A program made the position numbers and the translations under genes. A stretch of 64,000 bases of DNA from Paenibacillus sp. SY21-1 (GTDB lineage Bacteria; Bacillota; Bacilli; Paenibacillales; Paenibacillaceae). A model generated the notes under the pieces. The model was not told where the DNA came from. It saw only the letters and a list, made by a program, of their open reading frames with translations, and made no database searches. The stretch spans positions 186,001 through 250,000 of the forward strand of contig NZ_STGF01000008.1 in NCBI RefSeq assembly GCF_005222705.1, written 5' to 3'. This document shows, in pieces, positions 29,419 to 38,631 of this stretch. Numbering within the stretch: the stretch's first letter is position 1; each line of letters starts with the position of its first letter.

Positions 29419-30297
29419 ATGATGGATTTTGGCAGACTGATTACCGCAATGGTTACTCCTTTCGATTCGGAAGGGCAAATTGATTGGGAGACCACCGGAC
29501 GTTTGATTGATTATTTAATAGATGAGCAGAAAAGCGACAGTCTTGTCGTCTCGGGCACGACTGGCGAATCGCCAACGCTGTCGGACGAAGAAAAGGTGGA
29601 GCTTTTTCGTTTTTCCGTCAAGCACGCAGCCGGACGCTGTAAAATTATTGCCGGAACAGGCAGCAACAATACCGCTCATACGATCCATCTGACGAAAGAA
29701 GCGGAGTTGGCTGGCGTGGACGGCATCCTGCTCGTAGCCCCCTATTACAATCGCCCGAGTCAAGAAGGATTATACCAGCATTTCAAAGCCGTTGCGGAAT
29801 CGACCTCGCTGCCTATTATGCTTTATAACGTTGAAGGCCGGACAGGCGTTAATATTTCCGTCGATACGACTTTGCGTCTAGCTCAAATTCCTAACATCGT
29901 GGCGACGAAGGATTGTGCCAATATGGATCAGCTCACCCTGATCGTGAAAGGCGCGCCGGATAGCTTTAAGGTATATAGCGGTGAGGATAGCCATACTTTG
30001 CTTGCGCTTGCAGTCGGCGCACACGGTATCGTCAGTGTGGCCAGCCATATTATCGGCAAAGAGATGAAAGAGCTGGTAGAGCATTATATCGCTGGACGGA
30101 CTGCTGAGGCGGCGAAGCTTAACGCCAAGCTGCACCCGATTTTCAAAGGGCTGTTTGCGTGTCCGCATCCGGTACCGAATCCAGTGGCGGTAAAGTATGC
30201 GCTGGGCCTCAAAGGCTTGCCGGTTGGAGGCGTCAGACTGCCGCTAATTACAGTCAGCGAGCCTGAAGCTGCGTTTCTGCATAAAATTCTTTTTTAA
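29419..30297 (+). CDS. dapA: 4-hydroxy-tetrahydrodipicolinate synthase
   Basis: Condenses aspartate semialdehyde with pyruvate. It gives the precursor for lysine, peptidoglycan diaminopimelate and spore dipicolinate, so it links directly to dpaAB upstream. GTTGESPTLS and the Schiff-base Lys in IVATKDC are present. The Tyr-containing motif reads YNVEGRTG, where Pro is normally found in place of Glu. Its 292 residues are normal. The start is ATG at 29419 (or 29422) behind GGGAGGA. Confidence 0.95.
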   Translation: MMDFGRLITAMVTPFDSEGQIDWETTGRLIDYLIDEQKSDSLVVSGTTGESPTLSDEEKVELFRFSVKHAAGRCKIIAGTGSNNTAHTIHLTKEAELAGVDGILLVAPYYNRPSQEGLYQHFKAVAESTSLPIMLYNVEGRTGVNISVDTTLRLAQIPNIVATKDCANMDQLTLIVKGAPDSFKVYSGEDSHTLLALAVGAHGIVSVASHIIGKEMKELVEHYIAGRTAEAAKLNAKLHPIFKGLFACPHPVPNPVAVKYALGLKGLPVGGVRLPLITVSEPEAAFLHKILF

Positions 30298-30321
30298 TGG
30301 ATTTATCGATTATGGACTTGC

Positions 30322-30353
30322 GCCGATGCGGCCAGCATCGGCTTTATTTTTTT
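30322..30353 (+). terminator. Terminator of dapG-dapA
   Basis: GCCGATGC (30322-30329) pairs perfectly with GCATCGGC (30335-30342) across a five-base loop. A T-rich run follows. Confidence 0.88.
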
Positions 30354-30392
30354 GCAGGAGTGCAGGGAAGAATGAGCTTTATCGGCTTCCAC

Positions 30393-30422
30393 TTGTATTC
30401 CTTCTTTTTTTTCATGTATAAT
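30393..30422 (+). promoter_or_regulatory. Sigma-A promoter of the RNase J gene
   Basis: TTGTAT and TATAAT are spaced by 18 bases. The leader of about 210 bases up to the RNase J start contains a 56-codon open frame (30421-30591) whose ATG lies within the -10 box and so is probably not translated. Confidence 0.65.
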
Positions 30423-30640
30423 GGTCTCAAGTGACTGTGTGCGGCAAATTTTAGTAAGAGGCGATTCGCCAGGGCGGCATCTGGTATCAGAAGCGCATAT
30501 GCAAGTTGCAGCTCGGAGTAACACTGACCCATCGGATATTACGAGGCAGCTTTTGCTTCGCATAAATAAGAACATGAATACCGGAGTATAGGGCTCTCAT
30601 TTGAGGCTGCTTCGCAAATTTTAAGGAGGTACTGATACAC

Positions 30641-32320
30641 TTGTCAAAGAAGAACAACCAAGATAAGCTACTCGTATTCGCGCTAGGCGGAGTAGGCGAG
30701 ATCGGAAAGAATATGTACGTTATTCAGTACAATAACGACATTGTAGTTGTCGATTCAGGATTGAAATTCCCGGAAGAGGACATGCTCGGCATTGATATCG
30801 TCATTCCCGACATCTCTTATTTGACGGAGAACCGCGATAAGGTTCGCGGCATCATTATTACCCACGGTCATGAGGATCACATCGGCGGTCTGCCGTATGT
30901 GCTCAAGAACCTGAATGTGCCGATTTACGCGACCAAGCTTACGCTTGGATTGATTGAAGGCAAGCTTAAAGAAGCGAGCTTGCTGGGTGAAACGAAGCGG
31001 ATTTTGATTAATGCCGATTCGGAAATCCAGCTTGGCTCCATACACGCAACATTTTTCAAGACCAACCACAGCATTCCGGATTCGGTAGGCGTTTGCCTCG
31101 ACACGCCGGAAGGCACGATCGTCCATACAGGCGACTTTAAGTTTGACCATACTCCGGTCAATGAGCAGTTCGCCGATTTGCAAAGAATTGCCGAAATCGG
31201 CAAACGCGGAGTTCTGGCGCTGCTTTCGGACAGTACGAATGCCGAGCGTCCAGGCTATACGCCTTCGGAAGCTAACGTGGGCGACAATTTGGAGGATATT
31301 TTCCGCAAATCGTCCCAGCGTGTCGTTGTTGCGACCTTCGCCTCCAACGTACACCGGATTCAACAAATCATTAACGCCGCGATCGCTACGCGCCGCAAAA
31401 TCGCCGTGGTAGGCCGCAGTATGGTTAACGTCGTATCCATCGCTTCCGATCTGGGTTACTTGAACATTCCGGAAGGCATGATTATCGAGCCGGAGGAAGT
31501 GAACAAGCTTGCTGCCGACCGTGTCGTTATTTTGTGCACAGGAAGCCAAGGCGAGCCGATGTCGGCGCTTACGCGCATGGCTCGTTCGACTCACCGCAAA
31601 GTGGATATTCTGCCTGGCGACACCGTTATTATTGCTGCAACGCCGATCCCAGGCAATGAGCGTTATGTAGGCCGCACGGTAGATGAGTTGTTCAGACTCG
31701 GCGCCAACGTTATTTACGGCAACGGCTCGGTATCGGGCGTACACGTTTCCGGTCACGGAAGTCAAGAAGAGCTCAAGCTGATGCTCAACCTGATTAAGCC
31801 TAAATATTTTATTCCGATTCACGGCGAGTACCGGATGCTGCGTCAGCACGGTCGGCTTGGCGAACAGATCGGCATAGATAAAGAGAACATTTTTATTATC
31901 GACAACGGCGATACGGTTGAGTTTCAGGGAGGCAGCGCGCGCAAAGGCTCGAAAGTACAAGCCGGCAACGTGTTGATCGACGGACTTGGCGTAGGCGACG
32001 TAGGCAATATCGTGTTGCGGGACCGCAAGCTGCTTTCCCAGGATGGCATCCTTGTCGTAGTTGTAACGCTCAGCAAGCAGGATGGAGCTATATTGTCAGG
32101 ACCTGATATTATTTCTCGCGGATTTGTATATGTTCGTGAATCGGAAGGTTTGCTCGACGAGGCTAACCGGATCGTAACATCCACGTTAACTCGACTGATG
32201 AACGATAAAGTAAATGAGTGGGCTTCACTCAAAACGAATGTAAAGGATGCGCTTGGTCGATTCTTGTATGAGCAGACACGACGCCGTCCGATGATTTTAC
32301 CAATAATTATGGAAGTATAA
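30641..32320 (+). CDS. rnjB: Ribonuclease J (RnjB-like by position)
   Basis: Metallo-beta-lactamase/beta-CASP RNase with endo- and 5'-3' exonuclease activity in mRNA decay and rRNA maturation. The zinc motif THGHEDHIGGLP lies near residue 73. GDFKFDHTPV, SDSTNAERPGYTPSE and the later ISGHGSQEE-type segment (here VSGHGSQEELKLM) with IPIHGEYRM are all present. Its 559 residues are normal. The start is TTG behind AAGGAGG. Position between dapA and tepA matches rnjB (ymfA) of B. subtilis. Paralogue identity is inferred from context. Confidence 0.94.
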   Translation: MSKKNNQDKLLVFALGGVGEIGKNMYVIQYNNDIVVVDSGLKFPEEDMLGIDIVIPDISYLTENRDKVRGIIITHGHEDHIGGLPYVLKNLNVPIYATKLTLGLIEGKLKEASLLGETKRILINADSEIQLGSIHATFFKTNHSIPDSVGVCLDTPEGTIVHTGDFKFDHTPVNEQFADLQRIAEIGKRGVLALLSDSTNAERPGYTPSEANVGDNLEDIFRKSSQRVVVATFASNVHRIQQIINAAIATRRKIAVVGRSMVNVVSIASDLGYLNIPEGMIIEPEEVNKLAADRVVILCTGSQGEPMSALTRMARSTHRKVDILPGDTVIIAATPIPGNERYVGRTVDELFRLGANVIYGNGSVSGVHVSGHGSQEELKLMLNLIKPKYFIPIHGEYRMLRQHGRLGEQIGIDKENIFIIDNGDTVEFQGGSARKGSKVQAGNVLIDGLGVGDVGNIVLRDRKLLSQDGILVVVVTLSKQDGAILSGPDIISRGFVYVRESEGLLDEANRIVTSTLTRLMNDKVNEWASLKTNVKDALGRFLYEQTRRRPMILPIIMEV

Positions 32321-32382
32321 TTCCATACTTAAATACAATGGCTCGTTTGGCCCTCACAATGGGCTTACGGTCCTTCACTCAG

Positions 32383-32431
32383 AAACCTCCTGTTCACGCC
32401 GCAATTGCCGCTGCGGATGCAGGAGGTTTTT
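32383..32431 (+). terminator. Terminator of the RNase J gene
   Basis: AAACCTCCTG (32383-32392) pairs with CAGGAGGTTT (32420-32429). The 27-base loop holds a second small CCGCA/TGCGG stem. T-rich sequence follows. Confidence 0.8.
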
Positions 32432-32529
32432 GCGTTTATATGGCTTAGCATCCACAATAACCGTATAAAATCGCCGACCCACCCCATACTATAACGAGCA
32501 TGTACAACGTCAAGGGGGATTATAGGCTT

Positions 32530-33288
32530 ATGTGGCAACCGCAAATGAATACGGCTTCCGAGCAGCCGGCTCCAAATCCGGATGATATCAAAAAAAACGC
32601 AACCAGCGGTATTGTAGAGACGATTCAACAGCTAGGGCAGACCGCTGTCCCCGGTCCAGTTGAGTCGAACCTATTTTGCATGACTATTATCGGCCAAATC
32701 GAAGGACATCTGGTGCTGCCTCCTCAGAACAAAACGACAAAATATGAGCATCTGATACCGCAGCTTGTCGCTGCCGAGCAAAATCAGAAAATTGAAGGCG
32801 TATTGATTGTTCTGAATACGGTCGGAGGGGATGTGGAAGCGGGACTCGCAATTGCCGAGATGATTTCGTCGCTGTCGAAGCCTGCCGTTACGCTTGTGCT
32901 CGGGGGCGGACATTCCATCGGCGTGCCGATAGCAGTAGCAGGCAACGTTTCTTTTATCGCCGAGACGGCTACCATGACGATTCATCCGATTCGCATGAAC
33001 GGGCTAGTCATCGGCGTACCGCAAACATTCGAGTATTTGGATAAAATGCAGGAGCGCGTAGTCAGGTTCGTTACCTCCCATTCCAATGTAACGGAACAGA
33101 TTTTCAAGCAATTAATGTTTAAAACGGGAGAACTTACGCGAGACATCGGGACGACGGTTATCGGACAGGATGCAGTCAAGCATGGACTGATCGATCGGGT
33201 CGGGGGCTTGGGAGATGCGATCAAGGAGCTCAATCAACTGATCGACGCAGCGAGAATGCGCAGAAACGAGGTGACGGCTCTCGTATGA
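32530..33288 (+). CDS. tepA: ClpP-family serine protease TepA
   Basis: Member of the ClpP/crotonase superfamily described in B. subtilis as translocation-enhancing protein (YmfB). The likely nucleophile Ser lies in [11 protein letters not shown] near residue 138, and the His is in [11 protein letters not shown]. No signal peptide is visible, so it acts inside the cell or at the membrane face. ATG at 32530 behind AAGGGGGA gives 252 residues. The frame extends upstream to 32500. It overlaps the ylzJ-like gene by four bases. Confidence 0.9.
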   Translation: MWQPQMNTASEQPAPNPDDIKKNATSGIVETIQQLGQTAVPGPVESNLFCMTIIGQIEGHLVLPPQNKTTKYEHLIPQLVAAEQNQKIEGVLIVLNTVGGDVEAGLAIAEMISSLSKPAVTLVLGGGHSIGVPIAVAGNVSFIAETATMTIHPIRMNGLVIGVPQTFEYLDKMQERVVRFVTSHSNVTEQIFKQLMFKTGELTRDIGTTVIGQDAVKHGLIDRVGGLGDAIKELNQLIDAARMRRNEVTALV

Positions 33289-33503
33289 CCTTATACACTT
33301 CCATGCCGCTGGAGCTCGTTCTTGACGGTTTTCATAACGAGCCGGAGCCTTTGCATGAGGTTTGGGCGGCCGGCGTAAAAATGCAGGTGGTTCCGCTCGC
33401 TCCGGGCGTGGGCAGAATCGTCCGTCTGCTGGAATGCAATCTTCACGACTATTTGCGGCCGGAGCTTGCGCCCGGCTCTGTGATCTCTTTTACGGCAACA
33501 TAG
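33285..33503 (+). CDS. ylzJ: YlzJ-like small protein
   Basis: A 72-residue protein of the YlzJ-like family, function unknown. It begins [15 protein letters not shown] and ends with a C-terminal APGSVISF segment. It overlaps the tepA stop (ATGA) and so is translated together with it. The tepA-ylzJ-spoIIIE arrangement is shared with Bacillus. Confidence 0.75.
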   Translation: MTLYTSMPLELVLDGFHNEPEPLHEVWAAGVKMQVVPLAPGVGRIVRLLECNLHDYLRPELAPGSVISFTAT

Positions 33504-33548
33504 AACGAATGTTCTTACTTCTGTCGCATAGGAACATTTCACCGCCTA

Positions 33549-33557
33549 TGGTATAAT
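33549..33557 (+). promoter_or_regulatory. Extended -10 promoter of spoIIIE
   Basis: TGGTATAAT fits the TGnTATAAT extended -10 consensus. No good -35 box is seen 16-18 bases upstream, which is acceptable for this promoter type. Confidence 0.6.
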
Positions 33558-33578
33558 GTTGAACCAGAGGTGACTGAT

Positions 33579-36275
33579 TTGGCGAAGCGGAAGAAAAGAA
33601 GGAAATCAATCGGGACAAGCCTGAAATATGAAGTTTACGGCATTATGCTAATCACCATTTCCATTATCGCTTTGTCGGGAGAAGCGGCGGTCGGCCGTTC
33701 TTTATCAAAGCTGTTTGGCCTGGCGCTTGGCAAGTTTTATTTTGTGCTGGCGCTTGTCGGCATTTTTATCGGCTTGTACGTGATGGTGAAGCGCGCATGG
33801 CCCAAGGGCTGGACGAGCAAACGGACCGGTCTGCTGATCGTCGTGTTGGCGTTTACGCTTATGAGCTCCATATCGGAAATCGATCTGAAGCTGCGCCCCG
33901 TTGCCGAGCTGTCGGGAGGCTTGATCTGGAGCCAGCTTAGCACTGACTTGCGCACCCAGCTCATCTACGTGGCGACGTCCAATGATTTGCCGATCCGGGA
34001 GAAGCCGATAAGCGGGGGCTATCTGGGCGCGCTTCAATATTCCCTCCTGTTTTCCTTGTTCGGCTACTACGGAGCGAAGTTGATCATGTTCGTGATGTTT
34101 GCCATTTCCATAATGCTAATGACCGGCAAATCGTATGTCGAGCTAATCAGGCTCGTTCTGCGCAAGGTGGTTCGCGCCATTATGCTTATGAGGGACAAAT
34201 GGGTGCAGTGGACAGCAAGCCGTCAAGCGGCAGCCAGCACGGCCAAAGCTGCAGGCAAGCCAGACGATGACGACGAAGATGATGATGATGACCTGATGGA
34301 TGACGAATACGAGGATTATGTGAGCCCTGAACCCAAGAAACGAAGCTGGTCGCTGTTTTTCTCGAGGCTTCGAGGAAGCAAGCAGACGGAAGCGAATGGC
34401 TCGTCGGATGAGGTTGATTATGATGAGTGGGTAGTTGAACATCATGAGCCCGCTGCTTCCGGGGGCGACCAGCGAAAAGCGCCGCGCGCGAACAACTGGG
34501 AGAAGTCCGGCGCAGAGCCCGTATTCGCGCAGAATGCCCCAGAGAGCAGGGCTGTTGCCGCAGGTATGGTTGCCGAAGGCATAGACGGCACTCAGCCGAT
34601 TAAAGCGGATATGACGCTGCGTTCCGCTGCTTTGCAGCCGGATGTGCCAGATGACGATGACGGCGATCTGTTTGAGGACTACGAGCCGGCATCGGATGAA
34701 GCCGGCATGCCAGGCGGCGACCCGTCGCCGGATGAAACCGCTGACGCGGCAGATGAAGAAACGGCTGAGGCAGAAATGTCCGAGGCGCTCATCAGCGATA
34801 AAGAGGCCGAGAGCGCATCAGGCATCGGAGAAGCGGAGCAGCAGAAGGAAAAGCCTTATTTATTGCCGCCTTTTTCGCTGCTTAATAAACCAAGCTTGAT
34901 GGGCAAAAGCGCAGCCGACAATGATATGTACGATTCGCGGCGCAAGCTGGAGGCCACATTGGAAAGCTTCGGCGTGCGCGCTAAGGTGCTTGATGTCGTA
35001 CGCGGTCCGGCAGTGACGCGTTATGAGGTGCAGCCGGCTACGGGCGTCAAGGTCAGCCGGATCGTCGGCCTTACTGACGATATCGCCCTTGCCCTTGCGG
35101 CCAAGGATGTAAGGATGGAGGCGCCGATACCGGGCAAGTCGGCTATCGGCATTGAGGTTCCCAACATGGAGGTATCAGTCGTCACGATGCGCGAGGTAAT
35201 GGAGACGAGCACCTTCCAGAATGCATCCTCGAAGCTGTCGATTGCATTTGGCCGAGACATTTCGGGACAAACGATTGTAGGCAATCTGGCTAAAATGCCC
35301 CATCTGCTCGTTGCGGGCGCAACAGGTTCCGGCAAATCCGTCTGCATCAACGGCATTATTACCAGCATTCTGTATAAAGCCGCGCCCGATGAGGTAAAGT
35401 TTCTCATGATCGACCCGAAAATGGTCGAGCTTAATGTCTACAATGGCATCCCGCATTTGCTGGCGCCGGTTGTGACCAATCCGAAACGGGCATCGCTTGC
35501 GCTCAAAAAAATCGTTGTCGAAATGGAAAGCCGCTACGAGCTGTTTTCCAAGTCCAGCACGCGCAACATTGAAGGATACAACACCTTGATGGCGGACAAT
35601 CCCGCTGCCGTATTGCCTTACATCGTTGTTATCGTAGACGAGCTTGCCGATCTGATGATGGTGGCCGCCGGCGATGTCGAGGACTCCATTGCCAGGCTGG
35701 CGCAAATGGCGCGTGCGGCGGGCATTCATCTCATTATTGCGACGCAGCGTCCTTCCGTTGACGTCATTACAGGCGTTATAAAGGCGAACATCCCGTCTCG
35801 CATCGCTTTCGGCGTATCGTCCCAGGTCGACTCCAGAACGATACTTGATATGGTCGGCGCGGAGAAGCTGCTTGGACGCGGCGATATGCTTTTCTTGCCG
35901 GTCGGCATGTCGAAGCCGATTCGGGTGCAAGGAGCGTTTCTATCCGATCAGGAGGTGGAAACGCTGGTCAATTACGCCCGCGATCAGGCAGAGGCGGAGT
36001 ACAAGGAGGATCTTGTGCCCGAGGTCGAGGAGGATAGCCCGGACAGCGATGAGCAACTGGACGAGCTGTTTGACCAAGCGGTTCAGATTATTGTGGAGGC
36101 CAAGCAGGCTTCCGTATCATTGCTCCAGCGGCGTATGAGAATCGGCTACACCCGAGCGGCAAGGCTAATCGATCAGATGGAAGCGAAATCGATCGTTGGA
36201 CCGTATGAAGGCAGCAAACCGCGTGAGGTGCTGATTACGCCGGAGCAATTCCAGGCTGGCCGAATCAGCTCTTGA
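33579..36275 (+). CDS. spoIIIE: DNA translocase SpoIIIE/FtsK
   Basis: Septum-located ATP-driven pump that moves the chromosome into the forespore or clears it from the division site. Four membrane segments fall in about residues 20-200. A long, strongly acidic, low-complexity linker ([18 protein letters not shown] type) follows to about residue 430. The motor has Walker A GATGSGKS near residue 580 and [14 protein letters not shown]. The C-terminal gamma winged helix ([18 protein letters not shown]) reads DNA polarity. TTG at 33579 gives the family start [10 protein letters not shown]. Confidence 0.96.
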   Translation: MAKRKKRRKSIGTSLKYEVYGIMLITISIIALSGEAAVGRSLSKLFGLALGKFYFVLALVGIFIGLYVMVKRAWPKGWTSKRTGLLIVVLAFTLMSSISEIDLKLRPVAELSGGLIWSQLSTDLRTQLIYVATSNDLPIREKPISGGYLGALQYSLLFSLFGYYGAKLIMFVMFAISIMLMTGKSYVELIRLVLRKVVRAIMLMRDKWVQWTASRQAAASTAKAAGKPDDDDEDDDDDLMDDEYEDYVSPEPKKRSWSLFFSRLRGSKQTEANGSSDEVDYDEWVVEHHEPAASGGDQRKAPRANNWEKSGAEPVFAQNAPESRAVAAGMVAEGIDGTQPIKADMTLRSAALQPDVPDDDDGDLFEDYEPASDEAGMPGGDPSPDETADAADEETAEAEMSEALISDKEAESASGIGEAEQQKEKPYLLPPFSLLNKPSLMGKSAADNDMYDSRRKLEATLESFGVRAKVLDVVRGPAVTRYEVQPATGVKVSRIVGLTDDIALALAAKDVRMEAPIPGKSAIGIEVPNMEVSVVTMREVMETSTFQNASSKLSIAFGRDISGQTIVGNLAKMPHLLVAGATGSGKSVCINGIITSILYKAAPDEVKFLMIDPKMVELNVYNGIPHLLAPVVTNPKRASLALKKIVVEMESRYELFSKSSTRNIEGYNTLMADNPAAVLPYIVVIVDELADLMMVAAGDVEDSIARLAQMARAAGIHLIIATQRPSVDVITGVIKANIPSRIAFGVSSQVDSRTILDMVGAEKLLGRGDMLFLPVGMSKPIRVQGAFLSDQEVETLVNYARDQAEAEYKEDLVPEVEEDSPDSDEQLDELFDQAVQIIVEAKQASVSLLQRRMRIGYTRAARLIDQMEAKSIVGPYEGSKPREVLITPEQFQAGRISS

Positions 36276-36320
36276 TAAACGAGTAGATTGCCAGATGGCC
36301 CCAAAAAGCGAAAAAGTTGT

Positions 36321-36350
36321 GCATAGAAGGGATCGCTCTTTCTCATACTA
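36321..36350 (+). promoter_or_regulatory. Sigma-G (forespore) promoter of sleB
   Basis: GCATA (36321-36325) and CATACTA (36344-36350) are separated by exactly 18 bases, a full match to the sigma-G pattern GMATR-N18-CATNMTA. It lies 58 bases before sleB. Confidence 0.82.
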
Positions 36351-36407
36351 AAGTCAGGTCACGCTACCTTAAGCGAACTAACTTGCAAGAGAAAGGCAGA
36401 TCCCTTC

Positions 36408-37208
36408 ATGAAAACTCGTTTACTTGTTGGAACAGCGATGGTCATGCTGCTGGTGTTTGGCTCGTTTATGCTGATGCGCAGCGGGTACAATGAAACGGCT
36501 GAGACGTTTGGCAAAGCTACCCTGAAGGTTGGCTCATCAGGAACGGACGTATATGAGCTTCAAGGCAGGCTCTCCTATCTCGGTTATTTCAATGGGAAAA
36601 TCGACGGACAGTTCGGTCAGGCTACAAAGGATGCCGTTACCTGGTTTCAATGGAAATTCGGCATGAAGGTGGACGGCGTTGTCGGAGACAAAACAAAGCT
36701 TAAGCTTTGGGAAGCGACGAAGGCATGGAAGCCGAGCGGCGGCAGCGGCGGTAGTAGTGGTACCGGAACGCCTGCCGGAAATACCGGAAATTCGGGCGGC
36801 GGCGCGTCAGCGGGAGGAAATTCTTCGCTTTCGAAATCCAATCGGCTCGGGCTTACCGAAAACGACCTTAAAATTATGGCGAACGCCGTATATGGCGAGG
36901 CTCGCGGCGAACCGTACGAAGGGCAGGTCGCGGTAGCGGCGGTTATTTTGAATCGGCTTAAATCACAGAGCTTTCCCAATACGATTTATGGGGTTATTTT
37001 TCAGCCTCGGGCGTTCACGGCCGTAGCCGACGGCCAAATTTGGCTGACGCCTAACGAAAGGGCCCGCCAAGCGGTGGATGATGCCATTAACGGCTGGGAC
37101 CCTTCCGGCGGCTGCCTGTACTATTTTAATCCGGATACGGCGACATCCGCTTGGATTTGGACGAGAACACAAATCAAGACGATCGGCAAGCATATTTTCT
37201 GCTTGTAG
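36408..37208 (+). CDS. sleB: Spore cortex-lytic enzyme SleB
   Basis: Germination-specific lytic transglycosylase acting on muramic-lactam cortex. An N-terminal signal/anchor segment covers residues 5-24. A peptidoglycan-binding domain (LQGRLSYLGYFNGKIDGQFG) spans about 43-105, and a Gly/Ser-rich linker about 108-145. The C-terminal SleB hydrolase domain has NAVYGEARGEPYEGQVAVAA with its catalytic Glu. Its 266 residues are usual. Here it sits alone after spoIIIE with a sigma-G promoter, not paired with ypeB in this window. Confidence 0.93.
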   Translation: MKTRLLVGTAMVMLLVFGSFMLMRSGYNETAETFGKATLKVGSSGTDVYELQGRLSYLGYFNGKIDGQFGQATKDAVTWFQWKFGMKVDGVVGDKTKLKLWEATKAWKPSGGSGGSSGTGTPAGNTGNSGGGASAGGNSSLSKSNRLGLTENDLKIMANAVYGEARGEPYEGQVAVAAVILNRLKSQSFPNTIYGVIFQPRAFTAVADGQIWLTPNERARQAVDDAINGWDPSGGCLYYFNPDTATSAWIWTRTQIKTIGKHIFCL

Positions 37209-37228
37209 CCAGTCAGCAAATCAAGAAG

Positions 37229-37270
37229 GAAGCAGCCGTACTGCGCGCAGCAGCGGTTGCTTCTTCCATT
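37229..37270 (+). terminator. Hairpin after sleB
   Basis: GAAGCAGCCG (37229-37238) pairs with CGGTTGCTTC (37254-37263) with one wobble. The tail is only moderately T-rich, so termination may be weak. Confidence 0.45.
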
Positions 37271-37286
37271 TCTGATAAGGTAAAAT
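37257..37286 (+). promoter_or_regulatory. Possible sigma-A promoter of ymfF
   Basis: TTGCTT and TAAAAT are spaced by 18 bases, overlapping the hairpin after sleB. Confidence 0.45.
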
Positions 37287-37353
37287 GGTATAGGGATATG
37301 CCGTTTGGAATAGATTTACTTTATCATACGCGGCTAGAGAGGAGCGAACATCA

Positions 37354-38628
37354 GTGACCGAATTTGAAAGAGGAGAGCTGCAGCGGATTCGTCTGCATGT
37401 TTTGCCTACCAAACGCTTCAAGACGTTTGCGATTTCACTGTTTGCAGGATTGACGTTAAGTGAGGCGACGGTAACGCCGGTGGCGCTGATCCCATTTGTG
37501 CTTAGACGCGGTACGGCGGCAACGCCCGAGACGATAGCTTTTCGCGAGAAGCTTGACGATCTGTACGGAGCAGGCTTTGGCTTTGATGTATATAAACGGG
37601 GAGATTCCCAAATTGTACAATTCAGAATGGACGTCATTAATGATCGGTTTGTGAAGGCCAATCAGTCGATGCTTGCAGCCTCGCTGCAATTTCTTGGAGA
37701 CGCGCTGACCGATCCGCTTGTAACGGACGGACAATTCAGCGACAAGTATGTGAAGGCTGAGAAAGAAACGCTGCGGAAGCGGCTTGAAGCGATTGTAAAT
37801 GATAAGATTCGTTACGCTGCCGAACGTTGCCTGGAGGAAATGTGCGAGGGAGAGCCGTACAGGCTGCATCCGCTTGGCAAGCTTGACGCCATTGAAGCGA
37901 TTACGCCTGCCAGCTTACATAACCAATACAAGGAGTGGCTGGAGGGAGCCGCGCTTGATCTGTATGTCGTAGGCGATACATCCTTGGCTGAGGTAAAAGA
38001 GCTCGTAAAAACGGCCTTTAAGCTGGAGCCGGGCAGCCCTTCGTCTTATCGGAAGCCGCTCGTGCACCGTGAGCCAGGCGAGGTGAAGCGGGTTATCGAG
38101 CGCATGGATGTAACCCAGGGCAAGCTGAATATGGGGCTGCGCATGAATATCGGCTATGATGATGACGCCTATCCGGCAGCGCTTATGTACAACGGCATAC
38201 TCGGCGGGTACCCGCATTCCAAGCTGTTTCTGAACGTGCGCGAGAAGGCAAGCCTTGCTTATTATGCGGCTTCGAGACTTGATGGACATAAAGGCATTTG
38301 CACGATTCAATCCGGCATTGAATTCGAGAATTACGAAAAGGCCGTTGCCATTATTGAGGAGCAGCTTGAAAGCATGCGCCAGGGCAAGCTGTCGCAGCTT
38401 GAGCTGGATCAGACGCGGGCCATGATAGCGAATCATTTGCGCGAACTTCAGGATTCCGCTTACGAGATGATCGCATACGATTTTAACAGCGTGCTGACCG
38501 GCAAGCAGCGCAGCGCTGCCGCTTTGCTGGAGCAAGTGCAGGCCGTTACGGCAGAGGATATCGTCAGCGTCGCGCAGAAGGTTCATCTCGACACGGTTTA
38601 CTTTTTACGCGACAGGAAGGAGGCTTGA
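37354..38628 (+). CDS. ymfF: M16-family peptidase-like protein without zinc motif (YmfF)
   Basis: A 424-residue insulinase-fold protein. The region where HxxEH should lie (about residues 45-75) carries none, so it is probably the non-catalytic partner of the next gene. The C-terminal half keeps M16 features (SLAYYAASRLDGHKGI). The start is GTG behind GAGAGGAG. It is 3 bases from ymfH, so the two subunits are expected to be made together as a heterodimer. This pairing is conserved in Bacillus. Confidence 0.88.
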   Translation: MTEFERGELQRIRLHVLPTKRFKTFAISLFAGLTLSEATVTPVALIPFVLRRGTAATPETIAFREKLDDLYGAGFGFDVYKRGDSQIVQFRMDVINDRFVKANQSMLAASLQFLGDALTDPLVTDGQFSDKYVKAEKETLRKRLEAIVNDKIRYAAERCLEEMCEGEPYRLHPLGKLDAIEAITPASLHNQYKEWLEGAALDLYVVGDTSLAEVKELVKTAFKLEPGSPSSYRKPLVHREPGEVKRVIERMDVTQGKLNMGLRMNIGYDDDAYPAALMYNGILGGYPHSKLFLNVREKASLAYYAASRLDGHKGICTIQSGIEFENYEKAVAIIEEQLESMRQGKLSQLELDQTRAMIANHLRELQDSAYEMIAYDFNSVLTGKQRSAAALLEQVQAVTAEDIVSVAQKVHLDTVYFLRDRKEA

Positions 38629-38631
38629 CTC

